Positions 9,369 through 17,746 of a DNA stretch of 64,000 bases are shown piece after piece (positions within the stretch are counted from its first letter, which is position 1; each line of letters starts with the position of its first letter). The notes below the pieces were generated by a model. It was not told the origin of the DNA, did no database searches, and saw nothing but the letters and a program-made list of their open reading frames with translations. The position numbers and the translations under genes were made by a program. Source of the stretch: Verrucomicrobiota bacterium (lineage in GTDB: Bacteria; Verrucomicrobiota; Verrucomicrobiia; Limisphaerales; JADJPG01); assembly GCA_016713365.1 (NCBI GenBank), contig JADJPG010000033.1, positions 33,088-97,087 on the forward strand, read 5' to 3'.

Positions 9369-10922
9369 ATGGCAAACGTGATTACCCGCCGTTCGTTCCT
9401 CAAGGCCAGCGCCCGCACCTCCGTGGCCGGCGCACTCGCTTCGATGGTCAACATTCCGCACTTCCTCCAGCGAGCGCTGGCGGATGGCAACATCGGAATC
9501 AGTGGCAAGAAACTCCTCTTCATCTTCCTGCGGGGAGGAAATGACGGCCTCAACAACCTCATCCCCATTCAGGACCCGAGCTACGCGGCAAATCGCGCGC
9601 AAATCGGCCTGCCGAAGGATCCCGCCGCGTTCTACGACGCGGCCACCGGTCAGTGCGACAATCCGGGGATGCTCCAGCCCTACGCCATCCGCACCGGCAA
9701 CGGCTTCGCCGCATTGAATCCGAACCTCTACGACCTCGCGCCGCTCTTCAACACCGGCCGCATGGCGCTCATCCATCGCGTCGCCTATCGCAGCCAGTCG
9801 CGGTCGCACTTCGATTCGGAAAAGTATTGGGAAAAAGGCGGTGACGGCACCGCCGCCGGAAAATCCATCGGCACCGGCATGTTCTATCGCGCCATCGTCG
9901 AGTCCGGCTGGAACCAAAGCCATCCGCTCTCCGGCGTTTCCTTCCAGAGCAACCTTCCGCAAAGCCTCCGCGGCGAGCAGCCGATGACGAACCTCAGTTC
10001 GATCAATCGCTACAACATCCTCGGCGTCTCCGGTGCCACCTCGTCCACCAACGGCGTCAACGTGGCCGCCGACCGCCTGAAACTCCTGAACAACATCGAC
10101 GCCGGGAACGCGTGGCCCTACGCGGCCAAGGATAATCGCGGGCTGGTGACCGGGCTCGGTAACGCCTTCCGCGACACTCTCGACATCTTCCAGGATCCTA
10201 GTTTCGCGACGAATGAGTTCTACGACGACAACGGCACCACCCGATTGTTCCCCGTCAGCGCCGCCACCAACCAGGCTGGAGTGGACGCCAATGGTTACGA
10301 CTACTTTCAAAAACTGAAGTCCGCCGCGCAAGTCCTCGCGAACACCGACGCCGTGATCGCCGGCACCGAGATGGGCGGCTTCGACACCCACACCGGCCAG
10401 GTGACCGCCGGCAGCCCGCACCTCGGCGGCCACGGTCGCCTGCTCAAGCGCATCGGCTGGACCTTCCACGCGCTCGCGAAGTTCTTCCAGAACTACAGCC
10501 CGAACGTGAAGTGGGAAGATGTCGTGGTCGTGACCATGTCCGAGTTCGGCCGCACCTCCGCCGAGAACGCCTCCGTCGGCACCGACCACGCCGAAGCCAG
10601 CCTCATGTATGTCGCCGGCGGAAGCATCCGCGGCGGCATCTACGGTTGCAGTCCCACCCCGTTGAACAACGTCAACCAATGGGACCCCGGCGACGGCGGC
10701 AAGAACGGATCGATGTTCCAGTCCAACGCCAGCGTCGGCTACCTCCGTCGCTGCTTTGATTACCGCTCGATCATGGGCGAGATCATTCGCGACCACCTCG
10801 GCGCCACCGAAGCTCAGCTCCATCGCATCATTCCCGGCTACGCCTCCGAGGCCACTGAGCACCTCAAGAGCGGCGGCCTCATCGGCTCCACCCCAATCAT
10901 AGGCGAAATCGGTCTGGTCTAA
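9369..10922 (+). CDS. DUF1501 family protein with Tat signal (second copy)
   Basis: 517 aa from ATG 9369. A longer in-frame reading from 9129 overlaps the upstream gene and is rejected. The N-terminus carries a twin-arginine signal (ITRRSFLKASARTSVAGAL) ending near ALADGN. Family motifs appear in order: LLFIFLRGGNDGLNNLIP, SRSHFDSEKYWEKGG, GGFDTHTGQ and SEFGRTSAENASVGTDHAE. It is a clear paralogue of the product of 3935-5638. It follows its DUF1800 partner by 25 nt and is the last gene before the hairpin terminator at 10949, so the whole block from 759 may be one transcription unit. The biochemical function of DUF1501 is not settled; metal-dependent hydrolase-like chemistry is possible but unproven. 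Confidence 0.9.
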   Translation: MANVITRRSFLKASARTSVAGALASMVNIPHFLQRALADGNIGISGKKLLFIFLRGGNDGLNNLIPIQDPSYAANRAQIGLPKDPAAFYDAATGQCDNPGMLQPYAIRTGNGFAALNPNLYDLAPLFNTGRMALIHRVAYRSQSRSHFDSEKYWEKGGDGTAAGKSIGTGMFYRAIVESGWNQSHPLSGVSFQSNLPQSLRGEQPMTNLSSINRYNILGVSGATSSTNGVNVAADRLKLLNNIDAGNAWPYAAKDNRGLVTGLGNAFRDTLDIFQDPSFATNEFYDDNGTTRLFPVSAATNQAGVDANGYDYFQKLKSAAQVLANTDAVIAGTEMGGFDTHTGQVTAGSPHLGGHGRLLKRIGWTFHALAKFFQNYSPNVKWEDVVVVTMSEFGRTSAENASVGTDHAEASLMYVAGGSIRGGIYGCSPTPLNNVNQWDPGDGGKNGSMFQSNASVGYLRRCFDYRSIMGEIIRDHLGATEAQLHRIIPGYASEATEHLKSGGLIGSTPIIGEIGLV

Positions 10923-10948
10923 ATCCTGGCGTCCCAGCGGTTCCGCCC

Positions 10949-10984
10949 GCGCCCGGCCCGCAAAGGCCGGGCGCGTCGTTTTTG
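10949..10984 (+). terminator. Intrinsic terminator after DUF1501
   Basis: Perfect 11-bp GC-only stem (cgcgcccggcc / ggccgggcgcg) with a 6-nt loop, followed by tcgttttt. It lies 27 nt after the DUF1501 stop and ends the DUF1800/DUF1501/PEP-CTERM block. Confidence 0.85.
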
Positions 10985-11045
10985 GCCCGCTCCCGGCAGA
11001 CACTTTTTTCTTCATCGCCAGCAGCGCATCGATCACTCTCCGTCC

Positions 11046-11900
11046 ATGGACAAACTGACTGCTGATGAGATTCGCCGCGCGGTGCAGGCCGCGCTCGCGG
11101 AAGACATCGGCCCCGGCGACGCCACCACCCTCGCCACCGTCCCGGAATCCGCCCTCATCCGCGCCGCCATGGTCGCGCGCGAACCCCTCACCGTCGCCGG
11201 ACTCGCCTTCGCCGAAGCCGCCTTCCACGAACTCTCGCCAGACGTTCATTGCGAACGTCACGTCACCGAAGGCCAGCACGCTGCACCCGGCACCAGTCTG
11301 CTCCAAGTATCCGGTCCCGCCCGCGCCATTCTCACCGCGGAACGTGTCGCTCTGAATTTCACTCAACGCCTCTCCGGCGTCGCGACGCAGACCTCGAAGT
11401 TTGTCGACGCCATTCGCGGCATTCGCGCGGAAATCCTCGACACGCGCAAGACCACCCCCGGCTGGCGGCGCTTCGAGAAATACGCCGTCGCCTGCGGCGG
11501 CGGACGCAACCATCGCATCGGCCTCTACGATCTCATTCTCATCAAGGACAACCATCTCGCCGCGCTTCGTGACGAGAAGCCGAACGCCATCGCCGCCGCT
11601 GTGCAACGCGCCCGTGCGAAATATCCGCAACTCAAAGTCGAAGTCGAAGCGGACACGCTCGAACAAGTCGCCCAAGCCGCCGATGCAGGCGCGGACATCA
11701 TCCTGCTCGACAACATGAGCAACGACCAACTCCGCGCCGCCGTCGCGATCGTCAGCGGCCGCGCCAAGACGGAAGCCAGTGGCGGCGTGAACCTCACCAC
11801 CGTCCGTGGCATCGCGGAGACCGGCGTGGACTTCATCAGCGTCGGCGCCCTCACGCACAGCGCACGCGCCGTGGACATTGGGCTGGATTTCGAACCGTGA
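11046..11900 (+). CDS. nadC: Quinolinate phosphoribosyltransferase (decarboxylating)
   Basis: 284 aa, the normal NadC length. It converts quinolinate and PRPP to nicotinate mononucleotide in de novo NAD synthesis. Diagnostic segments are AALAEDIGPGDATT at the N-terminus, LNFTQRLSGVAT, the active-site stretch ILDTRKTTPGWRRFEKYAV, the GGGRNHRIGLYDLILIKDNH block, and the C-terminal VEVEADTLEQ and DIILLDNMS segments. It opens an operon of cofactor genes: its stop overlaps the GTG start of birA (gtga at 11897). The upstream terminator separates it from the DUF1501 block. No NAD-responsive riboswitch or operator was recognised in the 60-nt leader. Confidence 0.95.
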   Translation: MDKLTADEIRRAVQAALAEDIGPGDATTLATVPESALIRAAMVAREPLTVAGLAFAEAAFHELSPDVHCERHVTEGQHAAPGTSLLQVSGPARAILTAERVALNFTQRLSGVATQTSKFVDAIRGIRAEILDTRKTTPGWRRFEKYAVACGGGRNHRIGLYDLILIKDNHLAALRDEKPNAIAAAVQRARAKYPQLKVEVEADTLEQVAQAADAGADIILLDNMSNDQLRAAVAIVSGRAKTEASGGVNLTTVRGIAETGVDFISVGALTHSARAVDIGLDFEP

Positions 11901-12877
11901 CCACCGACACCCGCATTCTCACCGCACTGCGTCAGGCCGGAGCCGGATTCGTCTCGGGTGCAGAACTCTCGCAGCAACTGGGCGTCACCCGCGCCGCCAT
12001 CTGGGCGCGCATCGAGGAGTTGCGCAAACTCGGCTACGACATTGCCGCCAGCCCGCATCAGGGCTACCGGCTGCTCAGCGTTCCCGACGTCCTTCACGCC
12101 GACGACCTGCTCTCGGTTTTGCAGGGAAACAAAGTCGTCGGCCGCGACATCCGCGTCTTCGAGGAAACCGCTTCGACGAATGATGTTGTTGAGAAACTCG
12201 CCCGCGACGGCGTGAAGGAAGGCGTCGTCGTCTTCGCCGAATCGCAGAGCAAAGGCCGCGGCCGGCTCGGTCGCAAATGGATTTCTCCGCCGCGCCAGGG
12301 ACTTTGGTTCTCCGTGCTGCTCCGCCCGAATCTCCGTCCGCAGGCAGCCACGCAGCTCACCGTCGCCGCAGCCACCGCGCTCTATCGCGGCATTCGCGAC
12401 GTCACCGGGATCACTCCGGAAATCAAGTGGCCGAATGACATCCAGATTCAGGGCCGGAAGATCGCCGGCGTGCTCACCGAACTCAGCGCGGAGATCGATC
12501 ACATCAATCACCTCATTCTCGGCATCGGCGTGGATGTGAACCAAGCCGCGACCGAATTTCCGCCCGAGCTAAGGAAGATTGCGACCTCGCTCAAGACTGA
12601 AACCGGACGCCACATTCACCGAGCTGATCTTGCCGCCGCCATTCTACGCGAATTGGATCGCGACTACGCGCGCATCACCGCCGGGGACTTCACAAAGGTT
12701 GCCGACGAATGGCAGCACCAGTGCAACACCATCGGCCAGCGCGTCTCCATCAACATCGGTGACCGCATCATTCAGGGCCACGCCGAGGCGCTCGACGACG
12801 ACGGCGCGCTGCTCGTTCGCACGCAGCACGGCCGGCTCGAACGGATCATTGGCGGCGACGTGACTTTGCAGAAATGA
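11897..12877 (+). CDS. birA: Biotin-[acetyl-CoA-carboxylase] ligase / biotin operon repressor
   Basis: 326 aa, GTG start overlapping the nadC stop by 4 nt. Residues 1-55 form a winged helix-turn-helix (GAELSQQLGVTRAAIWARIE, then a wing ending GYRLLS), so this is the long bifunctional type that can repress biotin genes. The catalytic domain has the biotinyl-AMP motif KGRGRLGRKW, then GLWFSVLLRP and IKWPNDIQIQGRKIAGVL. The C-terminal SH3-like cap follows (GDRIIQGHAEALDDDGALLV). The enzyme attaches biotin to the carboxylase carrier protein. No biotin-synthesis gene or BirA operator is visible nearby, so the DNA-binding role is inferred from the domain alone. Confidence 0.95.
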   Translation: MTTDTRILTALRQAGAGFVSGAELSQQLGVTRAAIWARIEELRKLGYDIAASPHQGYRLLSVPDVLHADDLLSVLQGNKVVGRDIRVFEETASTNDVVEKLARDGVKEGVVVFAESQSKGRGRLGRKWISPPRQGLWFSVLLRPNLRPQAATQLTVAAATALYRGIRDVTGITPEIKWPNDIQIQGRKIAGVLTELSAEIDHINHLILGIGVDVNQAATEFPPELRKIATSLKTETGRHIHRADLAAAILRELDRDYARITAGDFTKVADEWQHQCNTIGQRVSINIGDRIIQGHAEALDDDGALLVRTQHGRLERIIGGDVTLQK

Positions 12878-13638
12878 ACTTCCTCCTCTTCGACATCGGA
12901 AACACGCACACGCATCTCGGACTCGCGAACGAGCATCGCGTTTTCCGCCAGGCCAACATCCGCACCGCGGCGTGGTTCGACGGGACCTCCGCGAACCTCG
13001 TGGCAAAGTTCATCGGCAACCGAAAGCTCGCTGGCGCCGCGCTGTGCAGCGTCGTACCGAAAGCGACCCCAAAAGCCGTCGCTGCGTCTCGAAAGCTTTG
13101 GAAGCTCACGCCGCTGGCGTTGACGCCCGACACCATTCGCGGCGTCGGCATCAATTATCCGAAGCCACACACCATCGGCCCGGACCGGCTCGCCAACGCG
13201 ATCGCCGTCCGCCATCACTTCGGCGCGCCCGCCGTCGTCGTTGACTTCGGAACCGCCGTCACCTTCGACGTCGTCGACAAGCGCGGCGACTACGTGGGCG
13301 GCATCATTGCGCCCGGCCTGGCCGCGATGACGGATTATCTGCACGAAAAGACTGCGCTGCTGCCGAAGATTCACATTCGTGAGACGAGCGCTGTCATCGG
13401 CAAGAACACCAAGCAGGCGATGCTCATTGGCGCCGTGCATGGCTACCGCGGGCTCATCCGTGAGCTGGCCAGCGAACTGAAACGCGAACTGAAATCCAAA
13501 CGCCTCCCCATCGTCGCGACCGGCGGCTACGCCAAATTGATGGCGTCCAAGCTGCCGGAAATTACCTCCGTCGAACCGTTGCTGACTCTGGAGGGCCTGC
13601 GATTGCTTCGACTGCATCACTCCGTTCCGATTCTGTAG
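12874..13638 (+). CDS. coaX: Type III pantothenate kinase
   Basis: 254 aa, typical for CoaX. It phosphorylates pantothenate, the first step of CoA synthesis. Seen in the sequence: the N-terminal phosphate-binding motif FDIGNTHTHLGL, the GPDRLANAIAVRH segment, VDFGTAVTFDVVD with the catalytic aspartate region, and GGIIAPGLAAM. CoaX enzymes belong to the ASKHA superfamily and, unlike CoaA, are insensitive to CoA feedback. The ATG overlaps the birA stop by 4 nt (atga at 12874). The birA-coaX pairing is common in bacteria. Confidence 0.95.
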   Translation: MNFLLFDIGNTHTHLGLANEHRVFRQANIRTAAWFDGTSANLVAKFIGNRKLAGAALCSVVPKATPKAVAASRKLWKLTPLALTPDTIRGVGINYPKPHTIGPDRLANAIAVRHHFGAPAVVVDFGTAVTFDVVDKRGDYVGGIIAPGLAAMTDYLHEKTALLPKIHIRETSAVIGKNTKQAMLIGAVHGYRGLIRELASELKRELKSKRLPIVATGGYAKLMASKLPEITSVEPLLTLEGLRLLRLHHSVPIL

Positions 13639-13690
13639 CCGGCCAATCCCGCCTTGAGATTCAGCCGGCGCGCTGGCAGTCTGCGCGCCC

Positions 13691-14584
13691 ATGAATCGCA
13701 TCGTTGAACAGTTTGCCGCGCTCAAGAGCAAAGGTCAGAAAGGCCTCGTCGTTTACATCGGAGCCGGCGATCCACACCTCGACGCCACTCGTCAGCTCAC
13801 CGTCGCCTTCGATCAGGCCGGCGTGGATGTCGTGGAACTCGGCGTGCCGTTCAGCGATCCGCTCGCGGATGGTTTGGTGAACCAGCTCGCCGCGCAACGT
13901 GGGCTCGAATCCGGCACCACGCCGCCCAAGGTCCTCGCGACCGTGGCGGCGATCCGCAAGGAATCGCAGGTGCCCGTCGTCCTCTACATTTACTTCAACC
14001 TCATCTACAAGGTCGGCATGAAGCAGTTCATCGCCGACGCCGCCAAGGCGGGAGTCGATGGGCTGCTCGTGCTCGATCTGCCGCCGGAGGAATCCGAGAA
14101 CTACGAAGCGCTGATGCGCGACGCCGGCCTGTGCAACATCTATCTCATCGCGCCGACGACGCCCGATGACCGCATCGAGCTCATCGCGAAACGCGCCAGC
14201 GGCTTCATCTACTACGTCTCCCGCGAAGGTGTCACCGGCATGCAGCAGAAAGTGTCCGACACCATCGGCATGATGACCGGCAAGATTCGCTCCCACACCA
14301 CGCTCCCCATTGCCGTCGGCTTCGGTGTGTCGAATCCCGAGCAGGCGAAGACCGTCGCTGCGAACTCGGAAGCCGTCGTGGTCGGCAGCGCCATCGTGAA
14401 CCAGATCGCTGCGAACGGCAAAAGCCCGGATCTGGTTCCGAAAGTCGCGGCGTTCGTGAAAACACTCGCCAACGCGGTGAAAGACGTCAACCCGATGAAC
14501 ACGGACTTAACGACAGCACCCACAATGCCGATTCAGCTCCGTGCAATTGGTGAAATTCGTGTCCACAGTGCTCCTGACCGATGA
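13691..14584 (+). CDS. trpA: Tryptophan synthase alpha subunit
   Basis: 297 aa. It cleaves indole-3-glycerol phosphate to indole and glyceraldehyde 3-phosphate in a complex with TrpB. Catalytic context is clear: VDVVELGVPFSDPLADG carries the Glu and Asp acid/base residues; VDGLLVLDLPPEES, FIYYVSREGVTGM and VGFGVSNPEQA complete the TIM barrel. The C-terminus is about 25-30 residues longer than usual after FVKTLANAVKD; the tail is not recognisable and its stop overlaps the next start by 4 nt, so it may be genuine or the result of a small indel. trpB is not in the window. Start ATG 13691 is 52 nt after coaX. Confidence 0.93.
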   Translation: MNRIVEQFAALKSKGQKGLVVYIGAGDPHLDATRQLTVAFDQAGVDVVELGVPFSDPLADGLVNQLAAQRGLESGTTPPKVLATVAAIRKESQVPVVLYIYFNLIYKVGMKQFIADAAKAGVDGLLVLDLPPEESENYEALMRDAGLCNIYLIAPTTPDDRIELIAKRASGFIYYVSREGVTGMQQKVSDTIGMMTGKIRSHTTLPIAVGFGVSNPEQAKTVAANSEAVVVGSAIVNQIAANGKSPDLVPKVAAFVKTLANAVKDVNPMNTDLTTAPTMPIQLRAIGEIRVHSAPDR

Positions 14585-15714
14585 AATCCAAATCCGCAGC
14601 CAACACCAAGGACCGCTTCGTCATCATCATGGCCGGTGGACGCGGCGAGCGCTTCTGGCCCGTCAGCCGCCAGGCCACGCCCAAGCAGCTCATCACCCTG
14701 CTCGGCAAACGCTCCTTCCTCCAGCAGGCCGTGGATCGAGTGCTGCCGCTCGTGCCGATGAAGAACATCATCATCATCACGAACGCCGCCCAGGCCGCCG
14801 AGGTGAAGAAGCAGCTGCCGAAACTGCCAAAGGAAAACATCATCGCCGAACCGTGCGGACGCGACACCTGCGCCGCCGTCACGCTCGGCGCCGCGCTCGT
14901 TGGCGCACGTTCCACCACGGCCGTCATGGCGGTGCTGCCCGCCGACCACGTCATCCCGGAGGAGAAGAAGTTTCAGCAAGTGCTCGCCGACGCGTTTGAT
15001 CTCGCGAGCCGCGGACAGGTCATCGTCACCATCGGCATCAAGCCCACGGAGCCAGCGACGGGCTACGGCTACATTCACATGGGCAACGAACTGCCCACGC
15101 CGCAAGGTGTGAAACGCTACAAGACCGCGTTCTACAAAGCTGAACGCTTCGTCGAAAAGCCAAACTACGAAAAGGCCATCGACTATCTGAACAGCGGCCA
15201 ATATCGCTGGAACGCCGGCATGTTCGTCTGGAGTTTCGTCACGATCACCAACGGCCTCGAAGCGCATCAGAAGGAAATGGCCGAGGCGTGCCATCGCTGG
15301 TTCAAGGTGGCGTGGACGCCGAAGCTCGCGAAAACGCTGGCGAAGGAGTATCCGGAGATTCGCAAGATATCGATCGACTTCGCACTAATGGAGAAGGCGC
15401 AGAACGTCGTGGTGGCCGCCGGCGATTTCGAGTGGGACGACCTCGGCTCCTGGACCGCGCTCGCGCGTCACATCAAGGCGGATCCCGAAGGCAACTGCGC
15501 GGTAGGCGACTTCATCCACGTCGATGCCGCGCGCAACGTCGTCTACGACGCGCGCACGAAGAATCGGACGCCGATCGCGATCGTGGGTTTGCGCGATTCC
15601 ATCATCGTCATGGCTGACGACTCCACGCTCGTCGCGCACAAGAGCCAGGCTCAGAAAATCAAGGAGCTGGTCACCAAGCTCGCCGCAGACCCGAAGTATA
15701 AGAAGCTCGTTTGA
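14581..15714 (+). CDS. manC: Mannose-1-phosphate guanylyltransferase (GDP-mannose pyrophosphorylase)
   Basis: 377 aa, a single nucleotidyltransferase domain without the phosphomannose-isomerase half found in long ManC/AlgA proteins. It makes GDP-mannose from mannose 1-phosphate and GTP for glycan synthesis. Seen: the nucleotide-binding signature MAGGRGERFWPVSRQATPKQ at the N-terminus, EPCGRDTCAAV, LPADHVIPEE, the sugar-binding AERFVEKPNYEKA, and FEWDDLGSWTAL near residue 280. It overlaps trpA by 4 nt and is the last gene of the nadC operon. Its 3' end meets the convergent gene at 15718 with only 3 nt between, and no terminator was seen there. Confidence 0.92.
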   Translation: MKSKSAANTKDRFVIIMAGGRGERFWPVSRQATPKQLITLLGKRSFLQQAVDRVLPLVPMKNIIIITNAAQAAEVKKQLPKLPKENIIAEPCGRDTCAAVTLGAALVGARSTTAVMAVLPADHVIPEEKKFQQVLADAFDLASRGQVIVTIGIKPTEPATGYGYIHMGNELPTPQGVKRYKTAFYKAERFVEKPNYEKAIDYLNSGQYRWNAGMFVWSFVTITNGLEAHQKEMAEACHRWFKVAWTPKLAKTLAKEYPEIRKISIDFALMEKAQNVVVAAGDFEWDDLGSWTALARHIKADPEGNCAVGDFIHVDAARNVVYDARTKNRTPIAIVGLRDSIIVMADDSTLVAHKSQAQKIKELVTKLAADPKYKKLV

Positions 15715-15717
15715 GCA

Positions 15718-16182
15718 CTACTGCCCTCCGTTCGTAGGAGGCGCGCATGGATGCTCGATCACTCCTAAAATTCCGTAGCAGACGAAAACAGACAGCATTG
15801 TAACACTCGCTGCCAGCAGGACGTCGAAACCATGGAGTTGTTCTACTGGAGCGCCATCGAGCAAAGCGCCTGCAAGCAGGACTGCTATTAAAAGCGATGC
15901 GACAATGGCGCCCATTTGAAAGTAAGCGGAGGCAGAGCGCTTCCGAACCCGAAGATATCGAGCTGTAGGCCAGCCAATGCAAAGCTGCATCAAGCCCCCG
16001 ACACAAAACACGAAGATGAGGGCCGCACCCAGCTCGGTTTCCAAGTGATCAATCTCAACAAGCTGAACACCAGCCGCTCTTCTCATCGCTGGCTCGGCGA
16101 TCGTCATAAGCACTCCCCAAGACAGCGCAGCCGCCGGCATGGGCAAAAGCAAACGACTGATTTTTATCCCTCGTGAAGGCAT
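15718..16182 (-). CDS. Hypothetical four-helix membrane protein
   Basis: 154 aa, no family recognised. Four hydrophobic segments can be read: LLLPMPAAALSWGVLMTIA, AALIFVFCVGGLMQLCIGW, MGAIVASLLIAVLLAGALL and VLLAASVTMLSVFVCYGILG, so it is an integral inner-membrane protein. There are short charged loops and no obvious catalytic motif. It is convergent with manC and stands alone; the gene upstream on this strand is the PQQ-propeller protein, whose stop lies 169 nt away. Base composition is slightly less GC-rich than its neighbours. The coding call rests on the regular membrane topology. Confidence 0.65.
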   Translation of the reverse strand: MPSRGIKISRLLLPMPAAALSWGVLMTIAEPAMRRAAGVQLVEIDHLETELGAALIFVFCVGGLMQLCIGWPTARYLRVRKRSASAYFQMGAIVASLLIAVLLAGALLDGAPVEQLHGFDVLLAASVTMLSVFVCYGILGVIEHPCAPPTNGGQ

Positions 16183-16351
16183 GACGCATTTTCAGAACAT
16201 ACTTCGCTGAAGCTGGGATCGGCGTAACGAAGCGATGCTTTAGTACAGACTAAAGCGCATGGAGCAAGGCAGCGGCATACTACCCATCTCGACCTCACGT
16301 TGGGGCTTGAAACTGTCGTTCCCTGACTTGCTACCGCCCGCGAGCCGAAGC

Positions 16352-17668
16352 TCACTCCTCAATCCGATAGAGATGCGTCTTAGTGCGAAGAATCAGAGCC
16401 TTACCACTCACCGCGGGCGACGCCATGAAACCATCCGCGAGCGTGTTCTCCGCCAGCTTCTTGAACTGTCTTCCCGCCTCAACGACAGCGGTCTTGCCTT
16501 CCTCGCTGAAGAAATAGATCCGACCGTCAGCGTGCAAAGGCGACGCGGAGTAATTTCCTCCGATGCGTTCACGCCAGACTTCCGCGCCGGTCTTCGCCTC
16601 GAGACAACTGGCCACACCGCCATCGTCGATGCTGAACAGCAAATCGCCCGCGAGCTGGAGCGACGGTTTCTTGGGTACGTTGCGCTTGCTCTTCCACGCG
16701 AGCTGGAGCGAACCGGAACCGGTCTCGGTGCTGTTGGCATCGAGCACTTCGCCGGATTTGCCGGGGCGGAACGCGAGGATCTGCCCCTGGGACCAGCCGG
16801 TGTTCACGAAGATCAAACCGTGACCTACACTCGGACGCGTGCTCCCGGAATGGTTCTGTCGCTCCTCCACGCGCCAGAGTTCCTTGCCCGTGCGCGGCTC
16901 GTAGCCGTACACGGCCTTCGCGCCCTGGCTGATGAGCGTCGGCTGACCGTCGAGCGTCGCGATATGCGGGGTCGCGAACGCCTTTCGCCAGTCGCCTTCG
17001 GAATCGGGCTTTCCGTTCGCATCCAAATCCTTGAAGTCGATGGAACGCTTCTGGTGCCACACGGTTTTGCCGGACTTCTTGTCGAGGGCGATGATGAACT
17101 GATGATCGCTGCCATCGAAGTTCATGATGAGCAGGTTCTCGAACAGGATCGGCGAGGAGCCCGCGCCGCGGTAGTGATTGCACTCCAGGTCGCGCCGTTC
17201 CCACAGCACTCTGCCACTCTTCGTGTCGAGACAGGCGGTGCCCGAGGCGCCGAAGGTGATGTAAACGCGCCCCGCCTCGATGACGGGCGTGGGCGAGCCG
17301 TGGGTGTTGAACTTGTGCGCGAACTGCGGCTTCTCAACGGTGAAAAGTTTGAGGTCGTGGACGATCTTTCCGGATTTCTGATCCACGCACACGGCGAACA
17401 GATCCCGGCCATCCTCCGCGGCGGTGGTCAGCCAGATTTGATTTCCCCAGATAACTGGCGACGACCAGGCGCGACCGTGAATGGGCGTCTTCCACTTCAC
17501 ATTATTGGTCTCGCTCCAAGTGAGCGGCAAGCCTTTCGCCGCAGAATGCCCGTCGCCGTCGGGGCCACGGTACTGCGGCCAGTTGGCGGTGCCCGATGCC
17601 GCTTCAAGATTGGCGAACGGCAAAGCGAGCGTCGTCGCGACGGCAAGAACGATCGCGTAGCGGTTCAT
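16352..17668 (-). CDS. Exported PQQ-like beta-propeller protein
   Basis: About 438 aa from ATG 17668, which begins the signal peptide (MNRYAIVLAVATTLALPFAN). An ATG eight codons upstream (17692) directly abuts the U-tract of a terminator and is less likely. The mature protein starts with WPQYRGPDGDGHS, typical of the large planctomycete/verrucomicrobial outer-membrane-protein-assembly-like (BamB/PQQ) family. Propeller blades are visible as repeated tryptophan-docking strands (AWSSPVIWGNQIWLTT, GRVLWERRDLECN, GKTVWHQKRS, GKELWRVEER, GAEVWRERIGG). No enzyme activity can be assigned. Its place beside DUF1080 and DUF1552/DUF1592 genes is common in these phyla, where such groups are thought to act in exported saccharide metabolism. 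Confidence 0.88.
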   Translation of the reverse strand: MNRYAIVLAVATTLALPFANLEAASGTANWPQYRGPDGDGHSAAKGLPLTWSETNNVKWKTPIHGRAWSSPVIWGNQIWLTTAAEDGRDLFAVCVDQKSGKIVHDLKLFTVEKPQFAHKFNTHGSPTPVIEAGRVYITFGASGTACLDTKSGRVLWERRDLECNHYRGAGSSPILFENLLIMNFDGSDHQFIIALDKKSGKTVWHQKRSIDFKDLDANGKPDSEGDWRKAFATPHIATLDGQPTLISQGAKAVYGYEPRTGKELWRVEERQNHSGSTRPSVGHGLIFVNTGWSQGQILAFRPGKSGEVLDANSTETGSGSLQLAWKSKRNVPKKPSLQLAGDLLFSIDDGGVASCLEAKTGAEVWRERIGGNYSASPLHADGRIYFFSEEGKTAVVEAGRQFKKLAENTLADGFMASPAVSGKALILRTKTHLYRIEE

Positions 17669-17692
17669 CACAGGGAAAATATTTGTTCGCAT

Positions 17693-17730
17693 AAAAAAAG
17701 ATGACGCAAGCTGCGGGCAGCCTGCGTCAT
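17693..17730 (-). terminator. Intrinsic terminator after the DUF1080 gene
   Basis: Near-perfect stem of about 14 bp (atgacgcaggctgc / gcagcttgcgtcat on the minus strand), then seven consecutive T from 17699 to 17693. It lies 17 nt after the DUF1080 stop and only about 25 nt before the likely start of the PQQ gene. Confidence 0.85.
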
Positions 17731-17746
17731 GCCTGGGAGTTAAAGC

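Noticed and set aside
10981..11000. GG-N10-GC match upstream of nadC
   Set aside because: The -12 half (CGGCA) is poor, it overlaps the terminator tail, and nadC has no reason to be sigma-54 dependent; such spacing occurs often by chance.
9264..11858. 864-codon open frame on the minus strand opposite DUF1501 and nadC
   Set aside because: It is the antisense of well-conserved genes; GC-rich codon use leaves the opposite strand open. No family motif and low-complexity Arg/Gly/Ala content.
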